This document shows, piece by piece, positions 1 through 9,483 of a stretch of 33,371 nt of DNA. This DNA comes from Gracilariopsis chorda (lineage: Eukaryota; Rhodophyta; Florideophyceae; Gracilariales; Gracilariaceae), in the NCBI GenBank assembly GCA_003194525.1, contig NBIV01000479.1, forward strand, positions 1 through 33,371. Reading direction: 5' to 3'. The notes beneath the pieces were generated by a model, which was not told where the DNA came from, did no database searches, and saw nothing but the letters and a program-made list of their open reading frames with translations. Made by a program: the position numbers and the translations under genes. The first letter of the stretch is position 1; every line of letters begins with the position of its first letter.

Positions 1-2
1 CG

Positions 3-795
3 TTGAGTGAGGGTCAAGACTACGGAATCTGGAAAATTCGAATCGAAGCCGCATGCAACGCGAAAGGGTTGTCGAGCACTTTGGAGAGAGAAAACAGCCT
101 CACTGAAGAAGGCGATGATGAATCAAAGTTTCTCTCAGACCAAAGGAAGGCAAGTGGAATCATAGTATCCGCACTCTCCAATGAAGCACTACGGGTCGTA
201 CGCAACGATGTTAACAATCCGTATCGTATGCTACAAAAACTTGGAGAACGCTATGATTCAAAACTGCCGCATCAAGGATTGCCAGAATGACTGAACTAAT
301 CTCAATGCGATACTCTTCCATCAAGAGTGATGTTGGAAAGCACATCGATCGGATGAAGGGTATATTAGAAAAACTAGAGTCAATGAACACTAGTATATAC
401 CAGAAGAGCTGTCAATTGCACTACTGATATCTTCAATTGATGCAGAGGAACTAATTCCGGTCACTGCAGCTTTGAAAACACTTTCTGACCGATCTGCTAC
501 TTGGGAAACTGTTTCTGCCCGGCTCCTCGAAGAGCAACAAGCAATCAGATCCAAAAGGAAACGCATCGAACGCGTAAACTCTGCTAAGCACTACTGTCAT
601 ATATGTGACAAACCCAACCACAGAACGGAAAAATGTTGGTTAAATCCGAAGAACCCTGACAACAGGCTACACATGTCAGAGACTGACAAAGAGGCTACAG
701 GAGAGAGGAGCAGAACCAGGTTCATGAAGAGGACGGAGAATAAGAAGAAACAGAAAGACCAACCTTCAGTTCGTGCAGCACCCGCCCGATCGTGA
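3..795 (+). pseudogene. gag: copia gag (UBN2-type capsid plus zinc knuckle), frameshifted
   Basis: The first block (3-290) resembles the UBN2/gag-polypeptide domain of plant-type copia elements: a Trp-containing start, then a helix-rich stretch ending in a KLGERYDSK-like motif. The frame shifts near 285, and the continuation (a helical MRYSSIKSDVG segment) reads in another frame. A third block (472-795) carries a perfect CCHC knuckle, C-x2-C-x4-H-x4-C, at 595-636, followed by a basic Lys/Arg-rich tail. Gag would package the element RNA into virus-like particles. The start is upstream of the window. No intact product is possible. Confidence 0.85.
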
Positions 796-799
796 CGGG

Positions 800-1215
800 G
801 AACAGCTCTGACTGTGTCATGATGCTCGACTCCGGGACGTCATCGCACATGACTCGAAACTGAGAGATCGTTGACGGACATCCAGAGTTGCTCTGTACCC
901 ATAGCACTTGGGGACAACTCACTGCTCCACGCTGACCGAAAAGGTATCAAGCGTGTGTGGTGGACCGCGAACAGTTTGTACAACCGAAGTCCATTTGAGC
1001 AACACACTGTGCTCTTCGGAACTGGCTATGGATCTTCTTTCAGTGCCGGCATTGGCCGAAAAAGGATTTGTTGTACTGTTTACGAAGGAACAGGCCCTGA
1101 TTCTTGATCGGACAGAGAACTTCCGTGTTGTCGGCATCGCACCCCGAGACGCAGACGGTCTGTAATTACATTGGAAACTCATCAGCCAAGTCCTACCACT
1201 TTAGGATGGACAAGA
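800..1215 (+). pseudogene. copia aspartic protease remnant
   Basis: An Asp-Ser-Gly active-site triad (codons 828-836) sits inside an LDSGTSSHM segment, the usual copia protease signature with its following Ser/His. Downstream the frame is quickly lost to stops near 860 and 950. Weakly protease-like pieces can be followed to about 1215 by changing frame. The family cleaves the Gag-Pol precursor. Position between gag and integrase agrees with this call. Confidence 0.7.
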
Positions 1216-1569
1216 TAATGATGGCCGCTGTGCAAGAACACACACAACCGACTTCCGTTCATAGTTCAACAACTGGTCAGGAAGATTGGAACAGCGAAGA
1301 CTCTTTGGATTGAAGCAAGTAGTCCAAGTGTTGATTGTAGCTCACCGAGGAAGCTAGAAGTGCTGAACTGGAATCGAATGAAGAAATGGAACTGGAATTT
1401 GGATAGGGATGTGGAATTGGAAGAAGTTGAAGTTTTGAAAACTTCGGATGTAGCAATAGGAAAACAAACTGGAAAACGCTTGGCACCGGCGACTGGCTCA
1501 CGCAGGATCTTCTGCCGCTGTTAGGAAACTAATCCAGATTGGAGAGCTACCATCAGCAAAACTATCAAA

Positions 1570-2360
1570 ACCTGAATGCGATCCTTGCGCAAAGGGAAAG
1601 TACAAACGCTCTTACAAAGGAAGCCTGACGAAAGCTCTGAAACCTGGTTCGTTGCACTCAGATGTTGTGGGGAAAATCAAGCCCCAAGCTAGGGATCATT
1701 CACGCTATTTCTGCACCATTGTCGATGAATTTTACAAGATTCACGTATGCAAAACCTATCAGAACAAAAGGGGAGGCGTCTGCAGTCATTGAACACTTCA
1801 TGACATGGTTTGAACGACAATCCAACTACAAAGTAACCTCTCTGCATACTGATGGTGGTCGAGAGTTTAGTAAGGCGAGGGAGAAATTTGCTAACCTTGG
1901 TATATCTGTGCACGCATCTTCCGCATATACGCCAGCGTCAAATGGGCTCGTGGAACGTACGCAGGGAGTTTTACTGTCTCTAATTCGCACTTGTCTTGCT
2001 GAGGCCAACCTTCCGCTGTCATTCTGGTCATATGCTCTCAAGCATGTAGTCGACGCCCGCAACGTATTTGCGCACAGCAAGACCGGTACATCCCCTCACA
2101 AGGCTCTCTTCGGAATATCTCCACCCTATGCTAAGCACATGAGGCCCTTTGGCTGTCGTGTCTTAATCCAGCCAGCCAGGAAGAAGTGGAAGAAAATGGA
2201 GAGTAGAGTTGTCCCTGCTGTACATCTTGGACACCTGGATGGTGGAATGTACCTTATTTTGACAAGCTCTGGATTGGTACATTCAAAGCATATTCGCTTC
2301 TTTGAGACTACCTTCTCTGGTGTTAGAGAAATCAGAGAGAACGAACTCAGGATGACATGA
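1570..2360 (+). pseudogene. copia integrase (GAG-pre-integrase Cys pair plus rve core)
   Basis: A CDPCAKGK motif near 1580-1600 is the C-x2-C half of the HHCC zinc-binding domain, read in a frame different from the core. The frame shifts near 1655. The core (1662-2360) has HTDGGREF, giving the second catalytic Asp at codon 1851-1853, and NGLVER, giving the catalytic Glu about 34 residues later; the first Asp is in the LHSDVVG segment upstream. The C-terminal part has the copia-type FGCRV segment. Family function is strand transfer of element cDNA. Frameshifted, so non-functional. Confidence 0.88.
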
Positions 2361-2639
2361 GAAGTCAGGGACTTGTTACTTTGGATGCATCAGACGACGA
2401 AACGATGTCATCCACCTCAGAAGACCTTCCTGAACCTGATGTTGCAAGCGATGGAGCAGTGGAGAATTCGATGACGCTCTCAGTAGTGGCACACACTACC
2501 CTGAAATTCCGTCAACGTTTGATGGCACAAGGTATCCTGATGCAAGTGAAAATGTCCCTACCCCTGCAGGAGCCGATCAAACACCAAATCATCGATATAA
2601 CTTGAGGTCCCGGGCTACAGTTGCCATGCCATAGTCGAT

Positions 2640-3590
2640 CAGCACATCTGATGAGCCGTCTATTAGCGAAGCTCGCGCGTCTCCCGAATGGAAGTATTGG
2701 AAAGATGCAATCGAAGAAGAGTTCCAAACGATCAATGATGCTAATACTTACAGTATATCACTTGAAACCCCATCTTCGCGTCCTCTTCCAACTGCCGTAA
2801 TACTCAAACTGAAGCGTGACGAATTCGGACTTCCTCAACGATTCAAGGCTCGTCTTGTTGCCCGCGGAAATCTACAGCGCCTCACTAACATAGAAGCAAA
2901 GGGGTGCTATGCACCTGTCGCTGGTTTTGAAGTATTCAGAGTACTTCTTGCGCTAGCAGTTTCAAAAGGCTGGGAAAGGCAACACATAGACGTTAAGGGG
3001 CGTTCCTGAATGCCACCCTTCCCGATGACCTCCAGATGTTTGTTCGTCTTCCCGATATTGAAGACATCTCAGCTGCCAACGGTTCCGTAGCCCGACTGCA
3101 TAAGTCTCTGTATGGATTGCGAGAAGCACCAAAACTCTGGCACAAGACTCTCTCGTCCTTCCTGATTAGCATTGGGATGCAGAACATCAGCAGCAGTGAC
3201 TGTGTCTTTATACGAAGGTCTGAGGCTTCTATGGCGGTAGTACTGGCATATGTTGATGACATTGCCATCTTTGGGGACAGACAATCAGTGCTTGATGTGA
3301 AAAACTCATTGAAAGAAAAGTACGAAGTCAAAGATCTGGGCAGAAGTAACTTGTTTCTAGGAGTGACGATCCATGAAGCTCCAGGGGAACTCATGCTGAG
3401 TCAGCGTGCATTGATTGGAAAGATCTTGGAAGATACAAATATGATTAACTGCAAGCCAGCATCAACACCACTTCCTTTATCGCATGCATTATATGATCCA
3501 CTTGAGCTGCTTTCGGACGAAGAGAAACTACAGATGGAAAATGTTCCATATCGGGAAACTTTGGGGAAAGCTTTTGTTTCTCTCAACTAG
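2640..3590 (+). pseudogene. copia reverse transcriptase (RVT_2)
   Basis: The N-terminal RVT_2 motif (WKDAIEEEF) lies near 2690, and RFKARLVARGN near 2840. The frame shifts near 3005, and the remainder (from 3036) has LHKSLYGLREAPKLW and the catalytic YVDD box at 3249-3260, then DLGRSNLFLGVTI. These are textbook Ty1/copia RT motifs. The frame ends with a stop after 3587, just before the RNase H part, which reads on in another frame. Confidence 0.93.
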
Positions 3591-4237
3591 GACCCGTCCA
3601 GATCTGTCTACTGCAGTATCCATGCTTGCAAAAATATGCGTCGGCTGCGCGTCCGCTTCATTGGAAGTCTTTGAAGCATGTCTTACGTTACTTGAAGGGT
3701 ACAATGGATTATGTTCTTCTAATACCCAAGTGCGCCAAAAGCGCGATCATTGCTTGGTGCGACGCAGATTGGGGTAGAGATAAGGATTCCCGACGTTCAC
3801 GAAGTGGACTCTTGATCAAATCATTTGGCTGTTCAGTGATTTGGATTTCTAAGATGCAGCCTTCAGTTTCTCTTTCAACTTCTGAAGCAGAATTTTACTC
3901 CTTATCAGAATGCATCCGCAACACTGTTTGGCTCCAACATTTTCTCGAAGATCTGCATGTTGATGTCACACTCCCTACAACTATATTCCAAGACAATTTG
4001 GGGAGCATCCAGTGGACTGAAGACGTTCAGGGCATCAGAAATGTCAAACATATCTCAATTCGCTACAAGTATGTGAAAGAAAATATCCAGGATGGAAAGG
4101 TTAGGGTAACCTTCACACCATCTGAAACCAATTTGGCGGACTCCTTGACGAAGATTCTAAGTGGGCCGAACTTTGTGAGACATCGCAACGACCTTGGTGT
4201 TGTCCCATTTTGTCCTCGAGGGGGCGTGTTGGAGTAG
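3590..4237 (+). pseudogene. copia RNase H domain and polyprotein C-terminus
   Basis: Reading from about 3590 (mainly the frame of 3626) gives a long stretch with the copia RNase H signature: WCDADWGRDKDSRRS (catalytic Asp pair region), then LSTSEAEFYSL with the catalytic Glu, then a catalytic Asp in the FQDNLGSI segment. The terminal KHISIRYKYV and LADSLTK motifs also match. The stop codon at 4235-4237 lies inside the LTR start, as is common in this family. This piece is intact but separated from RT by a frameshift. Confidence 0.92.
4216..4226 (+). other. Polypurine tract of the copia element
   Basis: A G-rich run (CTCGAGGGGGCG region) directly abuts TGTTGGAG, the LTR 5' end. This is the expected plus-strand primer position. 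Confidence 0.8.
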
Positions 4238-4614
4238 AAATGACGCTTACGAGACTGAAATGGAAGCAACAGTGAAGGGAGGAAGAATTTATTTCATAAT
4301 CGATGCATTTGCGTTCGTACAATTGGAATCATGTCCGTACAGCAAGGCATATGCGTCACTGTACCAAAGGACGCCCGCCGACTTGGTGAGCCTACGAGCT
4401 CACCCTGCCCATGTCGGACGTCCGATTCAGGACAATGACTCTGCTGATCAGGACGTAGTTTATCACATGAGCTGTTAGAATAATCATCTTCAAAGAAAGT
4501 TTGTTGAGTATATAAACTGCGATGAGACGACTGGGAGTCAAGAACTTCCGAGGTAGCCTCGTCGCTCAACTATCATTGCCACAAAGTCTAAAAGCTATCC
4601 CCACGGTTATACCA
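4227..4614 (+). repeat. copia 3' LTR (3' boundary approximate)
   Basis: It starts with TG right after the polypurine tract. A TATA box (GAGTATATAAACTG) lies at about 4505-4518, leaving roughly 100 bases of R-U5 afterwards, so an end near 4600-4620 is expected. I chose the CA at 4613-4614, but no second LTR is present to confirm it. Confidence 0.55.
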
Positions 4615-5420
4615 ATTGTAGCGTACGTGGGCGGAACATCTTTTAGTGTTTGGGTTGGGGTGGCGCACACGTGATTTCATCTGCGCAATCGTGGTGCAAC
4701 ATGAAGGCAACACGCGCGCTTCTAGAAAGAAGTTGTGTTGTGGTCGGCGCACACATAGAACCACTTCGATGTCCGCTCATTCCATTCAGAGCATCTTGCA
4801 CCACGTCGAACATACAATTGGTTCTGGTAAATATACTTTGTTTCCTCGAAAACCTATTCTTCAGTCAACACCAGAGATTGAAACACTTTCCAGTTTCAGC
4901 AACTCGAGTGCACAAATTCAATCAGCTGTTTTCCCATTTGCTATCCGATGCCAGACAGAACACTCTACCTTTTGGTACAACAGTGTTCTCCATTTCTCGC
5001 AATAATCATATAATATAATCATATATTGTTGCGAGACATGGTGTTGTACCAAAAGGTAGACTGTCCTGTCTGCCATCGGTGAGCAAATGGGAAAACAGCT
5101 GATTGAATTTGTTTATCGGTCATCCCGCAGGTAATCATAGGCGCCAGTCCATCCCCTCTTTACTTAATTTCTATCAGAGAGAAAGAGTGGATACGACAAA
5201 GAAGTTGTCTCGGAGGTGAGGGACGCAATGGCTCTCACCTCGAGAGCTTTATATCGAATAGCAAAGTAGAGTAGAACATAAAATAAAAAGGTCGTCTGGG
5301 TATCAAAGATACGAGCATATAAAATAAGACATTGTGAGACAGACATTAGAGGTCGTAATTCCAACAATTTCATCATTCACCTTCGTGGACCCTCTGCTTT
5401 TTGCGAACGCTTTTCCTGTC
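4615..5420. other. Intergenic DNA between the copia LTR and a Cys-rich gene; holds a long foldback
   Basis: No recognisable gene. Overlapping frames of about 120 codons at 4646-5018 have no motifs and partly reflect the foldback. The main structure is the inverted repeat at 4913-5111. From 5112 to 5420 I see only unstructured AT-rich sequence. Confidence 0.5.
4913..5111. repeat. Long imperfect palindrome (foldback hairpin), arms about 95 bp
   Basis: The left arm begins CAAATTCAATCAGCTG at 4913, and the right arm ends with its exact complement CAGCTGATTGAATTTG at 5111. Inside, CCATTTGCT pairs with AGCAAATGG, CTACCTTTTGGTACAACA pairs with TGTTGTACCAAAAGGTAG, and TCTCGCAA pairs with TTGCGAGA. 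The centre is AT-rich (about 5000-5027). A few mismatches and a short asymmetric bulge occur. It could be a foldback transposon relic or the template of a small-RNA-like hairpin transcript. Confidence 0.9.
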
Positions 5421-6326
5421 CTAACCAAGACCTACTTCCCGAAGATCCACTTCCGCCCCCACTACACCATCGGCCGCAAGCGGTCCAAGCACGCAGTCTT
5501 CTCCCATCAGTTCTTTCATGGCCAGAAACGCCACTTCATCAAAGTGAGTCACTCTCGTGTTCACTACAAATTGAATCAAAATCACAAGCACGAGAGCTAT
5601 CAACAGCCATCCATGAGCAATACGGTACTGCTTCACCACAGCTATTGCCGGGTTCATCTGTTCAAACGTATACGGCCTTGTGAATACCCATGGTAGACCA
5701 GTGCTGTTAAGTACGAGATCCATATATCGCAGTTCTGCCATGAACGCCGTTGCGATCGTCTCCGCAGAATCGTTCCAGTCGTGAAAATGATAAAAGATAA
5801 TTTCTTCGGCTACTTCTGAAGCACCCTCAAGTTCTTTTCCTGCCCACAATGTATGACGAGTGTCTAGTTCACTGTATCCCAATCGACGCCGAACACCGTT
5901 CAGGATACCGTTTAACAAATGCTTTAGCTCCGGTTCGCTCGAAAGATCTGGACGGAAAGGCATCGTTCTAAAACGTACCCCACCTTTCGAGAGCAAAAAT
6001 GTCGAAAGGTCAATAGTTTTGTAACTCCCATTTCTCGAATGAATATCGAAAATCGTATCCCCCGAGTAGTATCTCACAGAGAGCTTAATATTCGCTTTGT
6101 AAGGTGTAAGCTGGTCGCGGACTTCTGAAACACACTTGAGCACCTTTCCAGATTCGAACAACCCCCTAGTGGATACGAAAAAGTCATCACAGTCGCTCCA
6201 GAGATTATCCACCCTACGTGGCCGTTGTGCACCGCGCACAACAGATATCTTCGGATCAAAGTTCTGTTCGGCGAAGTGTTGTGAGCGCATTGTTGTTTCC
6301 CGCAATAATTGTGACGAGCTCTGCAA
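5421..6326 (-). pseudogene. C-terminal part of a Cys-rich membrane protein, in a shifted frame
   Basis: This reads as the C-terminal third of the gene that begins at 9201. The frame is open for 301 codons but overlaps the upstream part (6256-7243) in a different phase. The upstream frame stops at 6256-6258, and the sensible join is within about 6250-6290. No GT-AG intron is evident there, so a one-base indel (or sequencing error) is the simplest reading. Visible features are a soluble, charged region with DxSxF-like segments and then one strong membrane segment (HGWLLIALVLVILIQFVVNT) about 60 residues from the end, followed by a short acidic tail. I do not recognise the family. Confidence 0.6.
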
Positions 6327-7243
6327 TGTACAAAAGTGCTAAGGCCGTGAGAGGGAACAGAATTGTTTTCAAACTGTATCCAAATTCTTCTTCCTCTCGG
6401 TGTTGGCTGCGTTCGCCAAAGGGTTCTCGCCTCGTGACAAGTCGGAACAAATACCGGAAGGAGGCCAGTCGTGAGAATACGACGTAAGAGGAATATCCAC
6501 GGTTATGAACTCCCGGAAAGAAGTAAATCAGTCCTTTGAAGATCCTATGTAGTTGGGCAACCACGATGAGAGATAGAATGCCTCCAGTAAAATCGTTTGC
6601 AAGATCATTAGTGGTGAAAGAATTGAAAAGGGATAACGAAGAAACAGAGAACGGCGGCGTATTTGAGGACACGTTCAAGAATGTCTGCAAACTGGTTGGG
6701 TCAAATGGCACAGGGTGCTGGATGCTTGCAATGGGGAGCTCGGAGAGGTTGCCCATGAGCAACAGTGTTGAAACAGGAACGACCTGTTCATATTCACGAA
6801 GAAAAGGCGACAAGCAGAGCGCACGAGTTCTCATTGTTTCATAATCATCATCCATACCGTACGAGAAAGTGTTCCATGTTTCAAAGATCACAGAGGCACA
6901 GATTTCGTTGGAGGAGTCACAATCAGAGGTAGAGGAACACTCATTAAACTCTACAGGCCTACAAATGCATGGGTAGGCAGAGACTCGGCAGACAGATGCG
7001 TTTTGAAAGCCAGAAAAAGTCGCGTCACCCACACAATTTCGATCGCCACGACAATCGGAAAGTGAAAAACAACGATCGCCTGTAAGACCAGAACCAAGCA
7101 AAGGCGGCAAGGAATCAATTGGCTGTTGTAATACTTGCGCTTTGCGCTCCCCATAGGCGCGGGAAGAGACACACTTCCCTGACTTAAAGTCCGTCAGTGG
7201 AGACCATTCGCAGAATTCTCCAGAATCGCAATCACTTGAAGAT
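6256..7243 (-). pseudogene. Middle part of the Cys-rich secreted/membrane protein, 3' of the LTR insertion
   Basis: Read on the minus strand, this continues exactly where the fragment 8904-9201 stops once the LTR element and one AAGAT copy are ignored. It carries repeated Cys motifs of the C-x5-DC-x5-C kind (SDCDSGEFC, SDCRGDRNC, SDCDSSNEIC), resembling small disulphide-rich extracellular modules. Next comes a hydrophobic stretch near 6560-6500 and a clear membrane segment (TILFPLTALALLYIAELVTI) near 6350-6290. The frame closes at 6256 and the protein seems to continue in another frame below. Likely topology is a Cys-rich N-terminal ectodomain with two or more membrane spans. Function unknown. 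Confidence 0.65.
7239..7243. repeat. Target-site duplication AAGAT, left copy
   Basis: The five bases before the left LTR are AAGAT, identical to 8904-8908 after the right LTR. Confidence 0.9.
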
Positions 7244-7467
7244 TGTAACACAATGATGGGGAATGAAGTCTGGCCTTCTCCGATTGGAGGGGAAGGCCGG
7301 CTGACGCTCCTTTTATAATGTTGTAGCTGTCTAACTATTTCTATGACAAAGCTACAAGCTCGTTGACGTGTCTCAACAGAGTGACATGCTGTCTCCTAAG
7401 CGTGAGCTACAAGCCGATCATGGTGATCAAGCGTGATACAGGCTTGTAGCTCTACGTTTGTATTACA
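7244..7467 (-). repeat. 3' LTR of the non-autonomous element
   Basis: 224 bp, nearly identical to 8680-8903. It contains a 12-bp inverted repeat (7404-7415 with 7441-7452), a TATA box on the minus strand at 7309-7317, and a GGCCTTC/GAAGGCC stem near the expected transcript start. Confidence 0.93.
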
Positions 7468-7480
7468 CTCACCCCAGTTT
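7468..7480 (-). other. Polypurine-tract candidate
   Basis: On the minus strand ACTGGGGTGAG directly precedes the TGTAATAC start of the 3' LTR. It is short and interrupted by one T. Confidence 0.55.
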
Positions 7481-8213
7481 CAGAGTTCATCGTCCTCGAT
7501 GAACGAGTTGTAGAATGCGTAGGGGCTGTGCGGTTCTGCTGGCATCTGATGACGTAGAGCGTAGCCAAAATGAGTCCATAAGACATCGACAAGAGAATTT
7601 CTCAGCAATTGATTTAAGTCTATGCTGGAAAATAGACTGAGAACTTCATTTGTGCTTGTGCATCCCATACTACACAAGCTACCCTCAGAGGTTACTAAAG
7701 ACATACAGAAGACGGTGGTGACGAGTATCCATTCAAAAAATGAATCCGTAGTTGGCGAAAGTGCGACACAGAATAGAGAGGCGATGACGAGCAAGAGTCC
7801 ATGTGTTCTGCGACGGCTCACTTTGATGTGCTTCAACAGCTACGTGCGCCTCTTTGCGCAATAATAACTTGAGTGCGGCCGCTGACGTGTGACAATTAGG
7901 GGCAAAGAAAGGACAGAGGTGTTACGGTGCACCTCAGTGGTCCATGGAAAGCAGCGGCTTGATCCTGATGGACGAGCAGAGCCTGTGCGCTGTGATGAAA
8001 GCCAGGTCTGCGGTGTTCCGTTTAACGGCGGTGTCAGACGGAAGACAAGTTGAACGAAGTTTTGAGACTCAACTTGAAATATGGAAAAAGATCCTGAGTG
8101 ATGAAACCAGATCCAGAGATAAACAGCGCTGACCCTGAGGTAGGCCATGACGAACGGCGCAGTGCGGTTTCTCTGCGATGAAGGAAGGCAGTGTCCTGCT
8201 GATTCTTTTGTTC

Positions 8214-8420
8214 ACGGACGGCGGTGTCCGGGTTCTGGGCGTTGACGGACGGCGGTGTCCGGGTTCTGGGCATTGACGGACGGCGGTGTCCGGGTTCTAG
8301 GCATTAACGGACGGCGGTGTCCGGGTTCTGGGCATTAACGGACGGCGGTGTCCGGGTTCTGGGCATTGACGGACGGCGGTGTCCGGGTTCTGGGCATTGA
8401 AGGACGGCGGTGTTCAGGTT
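8214..8420. repeat. Seven tandem 31-bp units inside the LTR element
   Basis: GGACGGCGGTGTC recurs at 8216, 8247, 8278, 8309, 8340, 8371 and 8402, exactly 31 bases apart, with only a few substitutions between units. Related, more diverged blocks flank the array (8165-8215 and 8420-8490), each with CTCTGCG and GTGTCCTGCTGAT segments, so a larger composite repeat was probably the ancestor. The open frames on both strands here are a by-product of the repeat length. Confidence 0.95.
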
Positions 8421-8666
8421 TCTCTGCGGTGCAGGATGGCGGTGTCCTGCTGATCCTTTGTTCACGGACGGCGGTGTCCAGGTTTCTCTTTGATCGAAGA
8501 CAGCTGTGCGTTGCGATGCGTAGAGAGAACAAGGTAATTAATGTCGAAGGAAAGTATGTGTCAAGCAGATGCACGAAGACTGATGTAACTAGGAACGAGA
8601 GAGATAGAGCAAAACGTCGTGCAAAGTGTCAGCGTGGTGGATCCGAGCGGCGAGGATCGGGAAAGA

Positions 8667-8677
8667 AGATGCTACCA
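8667..8677 (-). other. Primer binding site candidate
   Basis: Two bases inside the 5' LTR the minus strand reads TGGTAGCATCTTC. The leading TGG pairs with the CCA end of a tRNA, and the tract would match a tRNA ending GATGCTACCA. The tRNA identity cannot be assigned here. Confidence 0.65.
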
Positions 8678-8679
8678 AA

Positions 8680-8903
8680 TGTAACACAATGATGGGGAAT
8701 GAAGTCTGGCCTTCTCCGATTGGAGGGGAAGGCCGGCTGACGCTCCTTTTATAATGCTGTAGCTGTCTAACTATTTCTATGACAAAGCTACAAGCTCGTT
8801 GACGTGTCTCAACAGAGTGACATGCTGTCTCCTAAGCGTGAGCTACAAGCCGATCATGGTGATCAAGCGTGATACAGGCTTGTAGCTCTACGTTTGTATT
8901 ACA
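8680..8903 (-). repeat. 5' LTR of the non-autonomous element
   Basis: 224 bp copy of 7244-7467. The inverted repeat is at 8840-8851 with 8877-8888. Confidence 0.93.
8745..8753 (-). promoter_or_regulatory. TATA box of the LTR promoter
   Basis: The minus strand reads TATAAAAGGAGC. About 25-30 bases downstream begins a small hairpin (GGCCTTC with GAAGGCC) that would form the 5' end of the transcript. This orientation sets the direction of the element. Confidence 0.75.
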
Positions 8904-8908
8904 AAGAT
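8904..8908. repeat. Target-site duplication AAGAT, right copy
   Basis: Identical to 7239-7243. Reading across with one copy removed keeps the host frame open. Confidence 0.9.
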
Positions 8909-9201
8909 GAACAAACACCAATGCCAAATTGTACAGTACAGGAGCACGGTGGAGTTGGACAGTTGTTACACACACGATTACCAACGCAGTCTGCAGAGCC
9001 CAAACAGGAGTCTGTGGTGAGACCGCGGAGGTTTGAAGGTGGCGGTATCACAAACGCTGGCCAGAGTGGGTGCAAAGATCTCAAAATGCGATAGAGATCA
9101 TCGTACGTGACCGGAATTTGTTCAGCGGGTACTTCATGAGCAAGAGCAGAGAATATTGGGCCCAAGAATAGTAACGTTAGGGACAAAGTAAGGAAGAACA
9201 T
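8904..9201 (-). pseudogene. N-terminal part of a secreted Cys-rich protein, cut by the LTR element
   Basis: The ATG at 9201 opens with a strong signal peptide (MFFLTLSLTLLFLGPIFSALA). A short mature part follows with a Cys cluster (SCLGSADC, CNNCPTPPCSC). The frame runs into the LTR and stops three codons later. Joining 8904 to 7243 (one AAGAT copy) gives VCSSSSDCDSGEF with no frame change, so this and 6256-7243 were one gene until recently. The product would enter the secretory pathway and was probably surface-exposed. No catalytic motif is seen. Confidence 0.75.
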
Positions 9202-9380
9202 AGAGGCGTAAATGATGGCGATGATGCGGAGCTGCTACGTTTCTGGCAATGTCTACAAGAAGGCCTCAGATTTGATGGTTTCTCTTCGCGGAACGTATCT
9301 GGCGAAAGCTGTTTTGTTGTTGTATGGCTTCAATCGCTTGTTCTGCGGCTTTGCCGGACGCGGCCAGTGGTAGATATAAA
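9202..9380. other. Short intergenic stretch upstream of the Cys-rich gene
   Basis: It separates the Cys-rich gene (transcribed leftward) from an LTR remnant. TAGATATAAA at 9371-9380 may be a worn TATA box of that LTR. Nothing else is recognisable. Confidence 0.35.
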
Positions 9381-9483
9381 CCGTGTCTCAGCGTTGTGAT
9401 CTACTGTCTCCTAAAGCGTGAGCTACAAGCCGATCGTGCTAATCTGGCGTGAGACGAGCTTGTAGCTCTACGTTTGTATTACA
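9381..9483 (-). mobile_element. Diverged, truncated LTR of the same family as 7244-8903
   Basis: It aligns with the TG-end half of the 224-bp LTR: GTGTCTCA, ACTGTCTCCTAA, GCGTGAGCTACAAGCCGATC and GCTTGTAGCTCTACGTTTG recur in order, ending TATTACA at 9483. The inverted repeat is retained (9420-9430 with 9458-9468) although the loop has diverged. The other half is missing or unrecognisable. It interrupts the 3' end of the gene 9484-11237. Confidence 0.85.

Larger units (their letters stand above)
1..4614 (+). mobile_element. Degenerate Ty1/copia LTR retrotransposon, 5' end outside the window
   Basis: Domains follow in copia (Pseudoviridae) order: gag with zinc knuckle, aspartic protease, integrase, reverse transcriptase, RNase H, then polypurine tract and 3' LTR. 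Integrase ahead of RT separates it from Ty3/gypsy. The frame is broken by several frameshifts and stops (near 290, 860, 1655, 2360, 3005 and 3590), so it cannot make one polyprotein and is a dead copy. The 5' LTR and primer binding site lie before base 1. The 3' LTR start at 4227 is well defined (purine tract then TGTTGGAG); its end near 4614 is a guess because there is no second LTR to compare. Confidence 0.95.
7244..8903 (-). mobile_element. Young non-autonomous LTR retroelement (TRIM/LARD-like), 1660 bp
   Basis: Two 224-bp LTRs (7244-7467, 8680-8903) start TG and end CA on either strand, differ by one base that I can see (T/C in the ATAATG-TGTAGC stretch), and are bracketed by AAGAT. Direction is minus: the LTR has TATAAAAGG on that strand, a PBS-like TGGTAGCATC lies two bases inside the 5' LTR (8680-8903), and a G-rich tract abuts the 3' LTR (7244-7467). 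The 1212-bp interior codes for no gag or pol. It holds 31-bp tandem repeats and only unsupported open frames (the 118-codon minus frame at 7480-7836 has no ATG near its start). It must be mobilised by another element. It splits a Cys-rich protein gene. Confidence 0.93.

Noticed and set aside
7480..7836. 118-codon minus-strand frame inside the LTR element as a possible element gene
   Set aside because: There is no ATG at or near its beginning, an in-frame stop lies just upstream, and it has no gag or pol motif.
8214..8420. CRISPR array
   Set aside because: The 31-bp units are contiguous with no unique spacers, and the DNA is eukaryotic.
8335..8692. Open frames through the 31-bp repeats
   Set aside because: They follow from the repeat composition. 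They exist on both strands and have no start context or homology.
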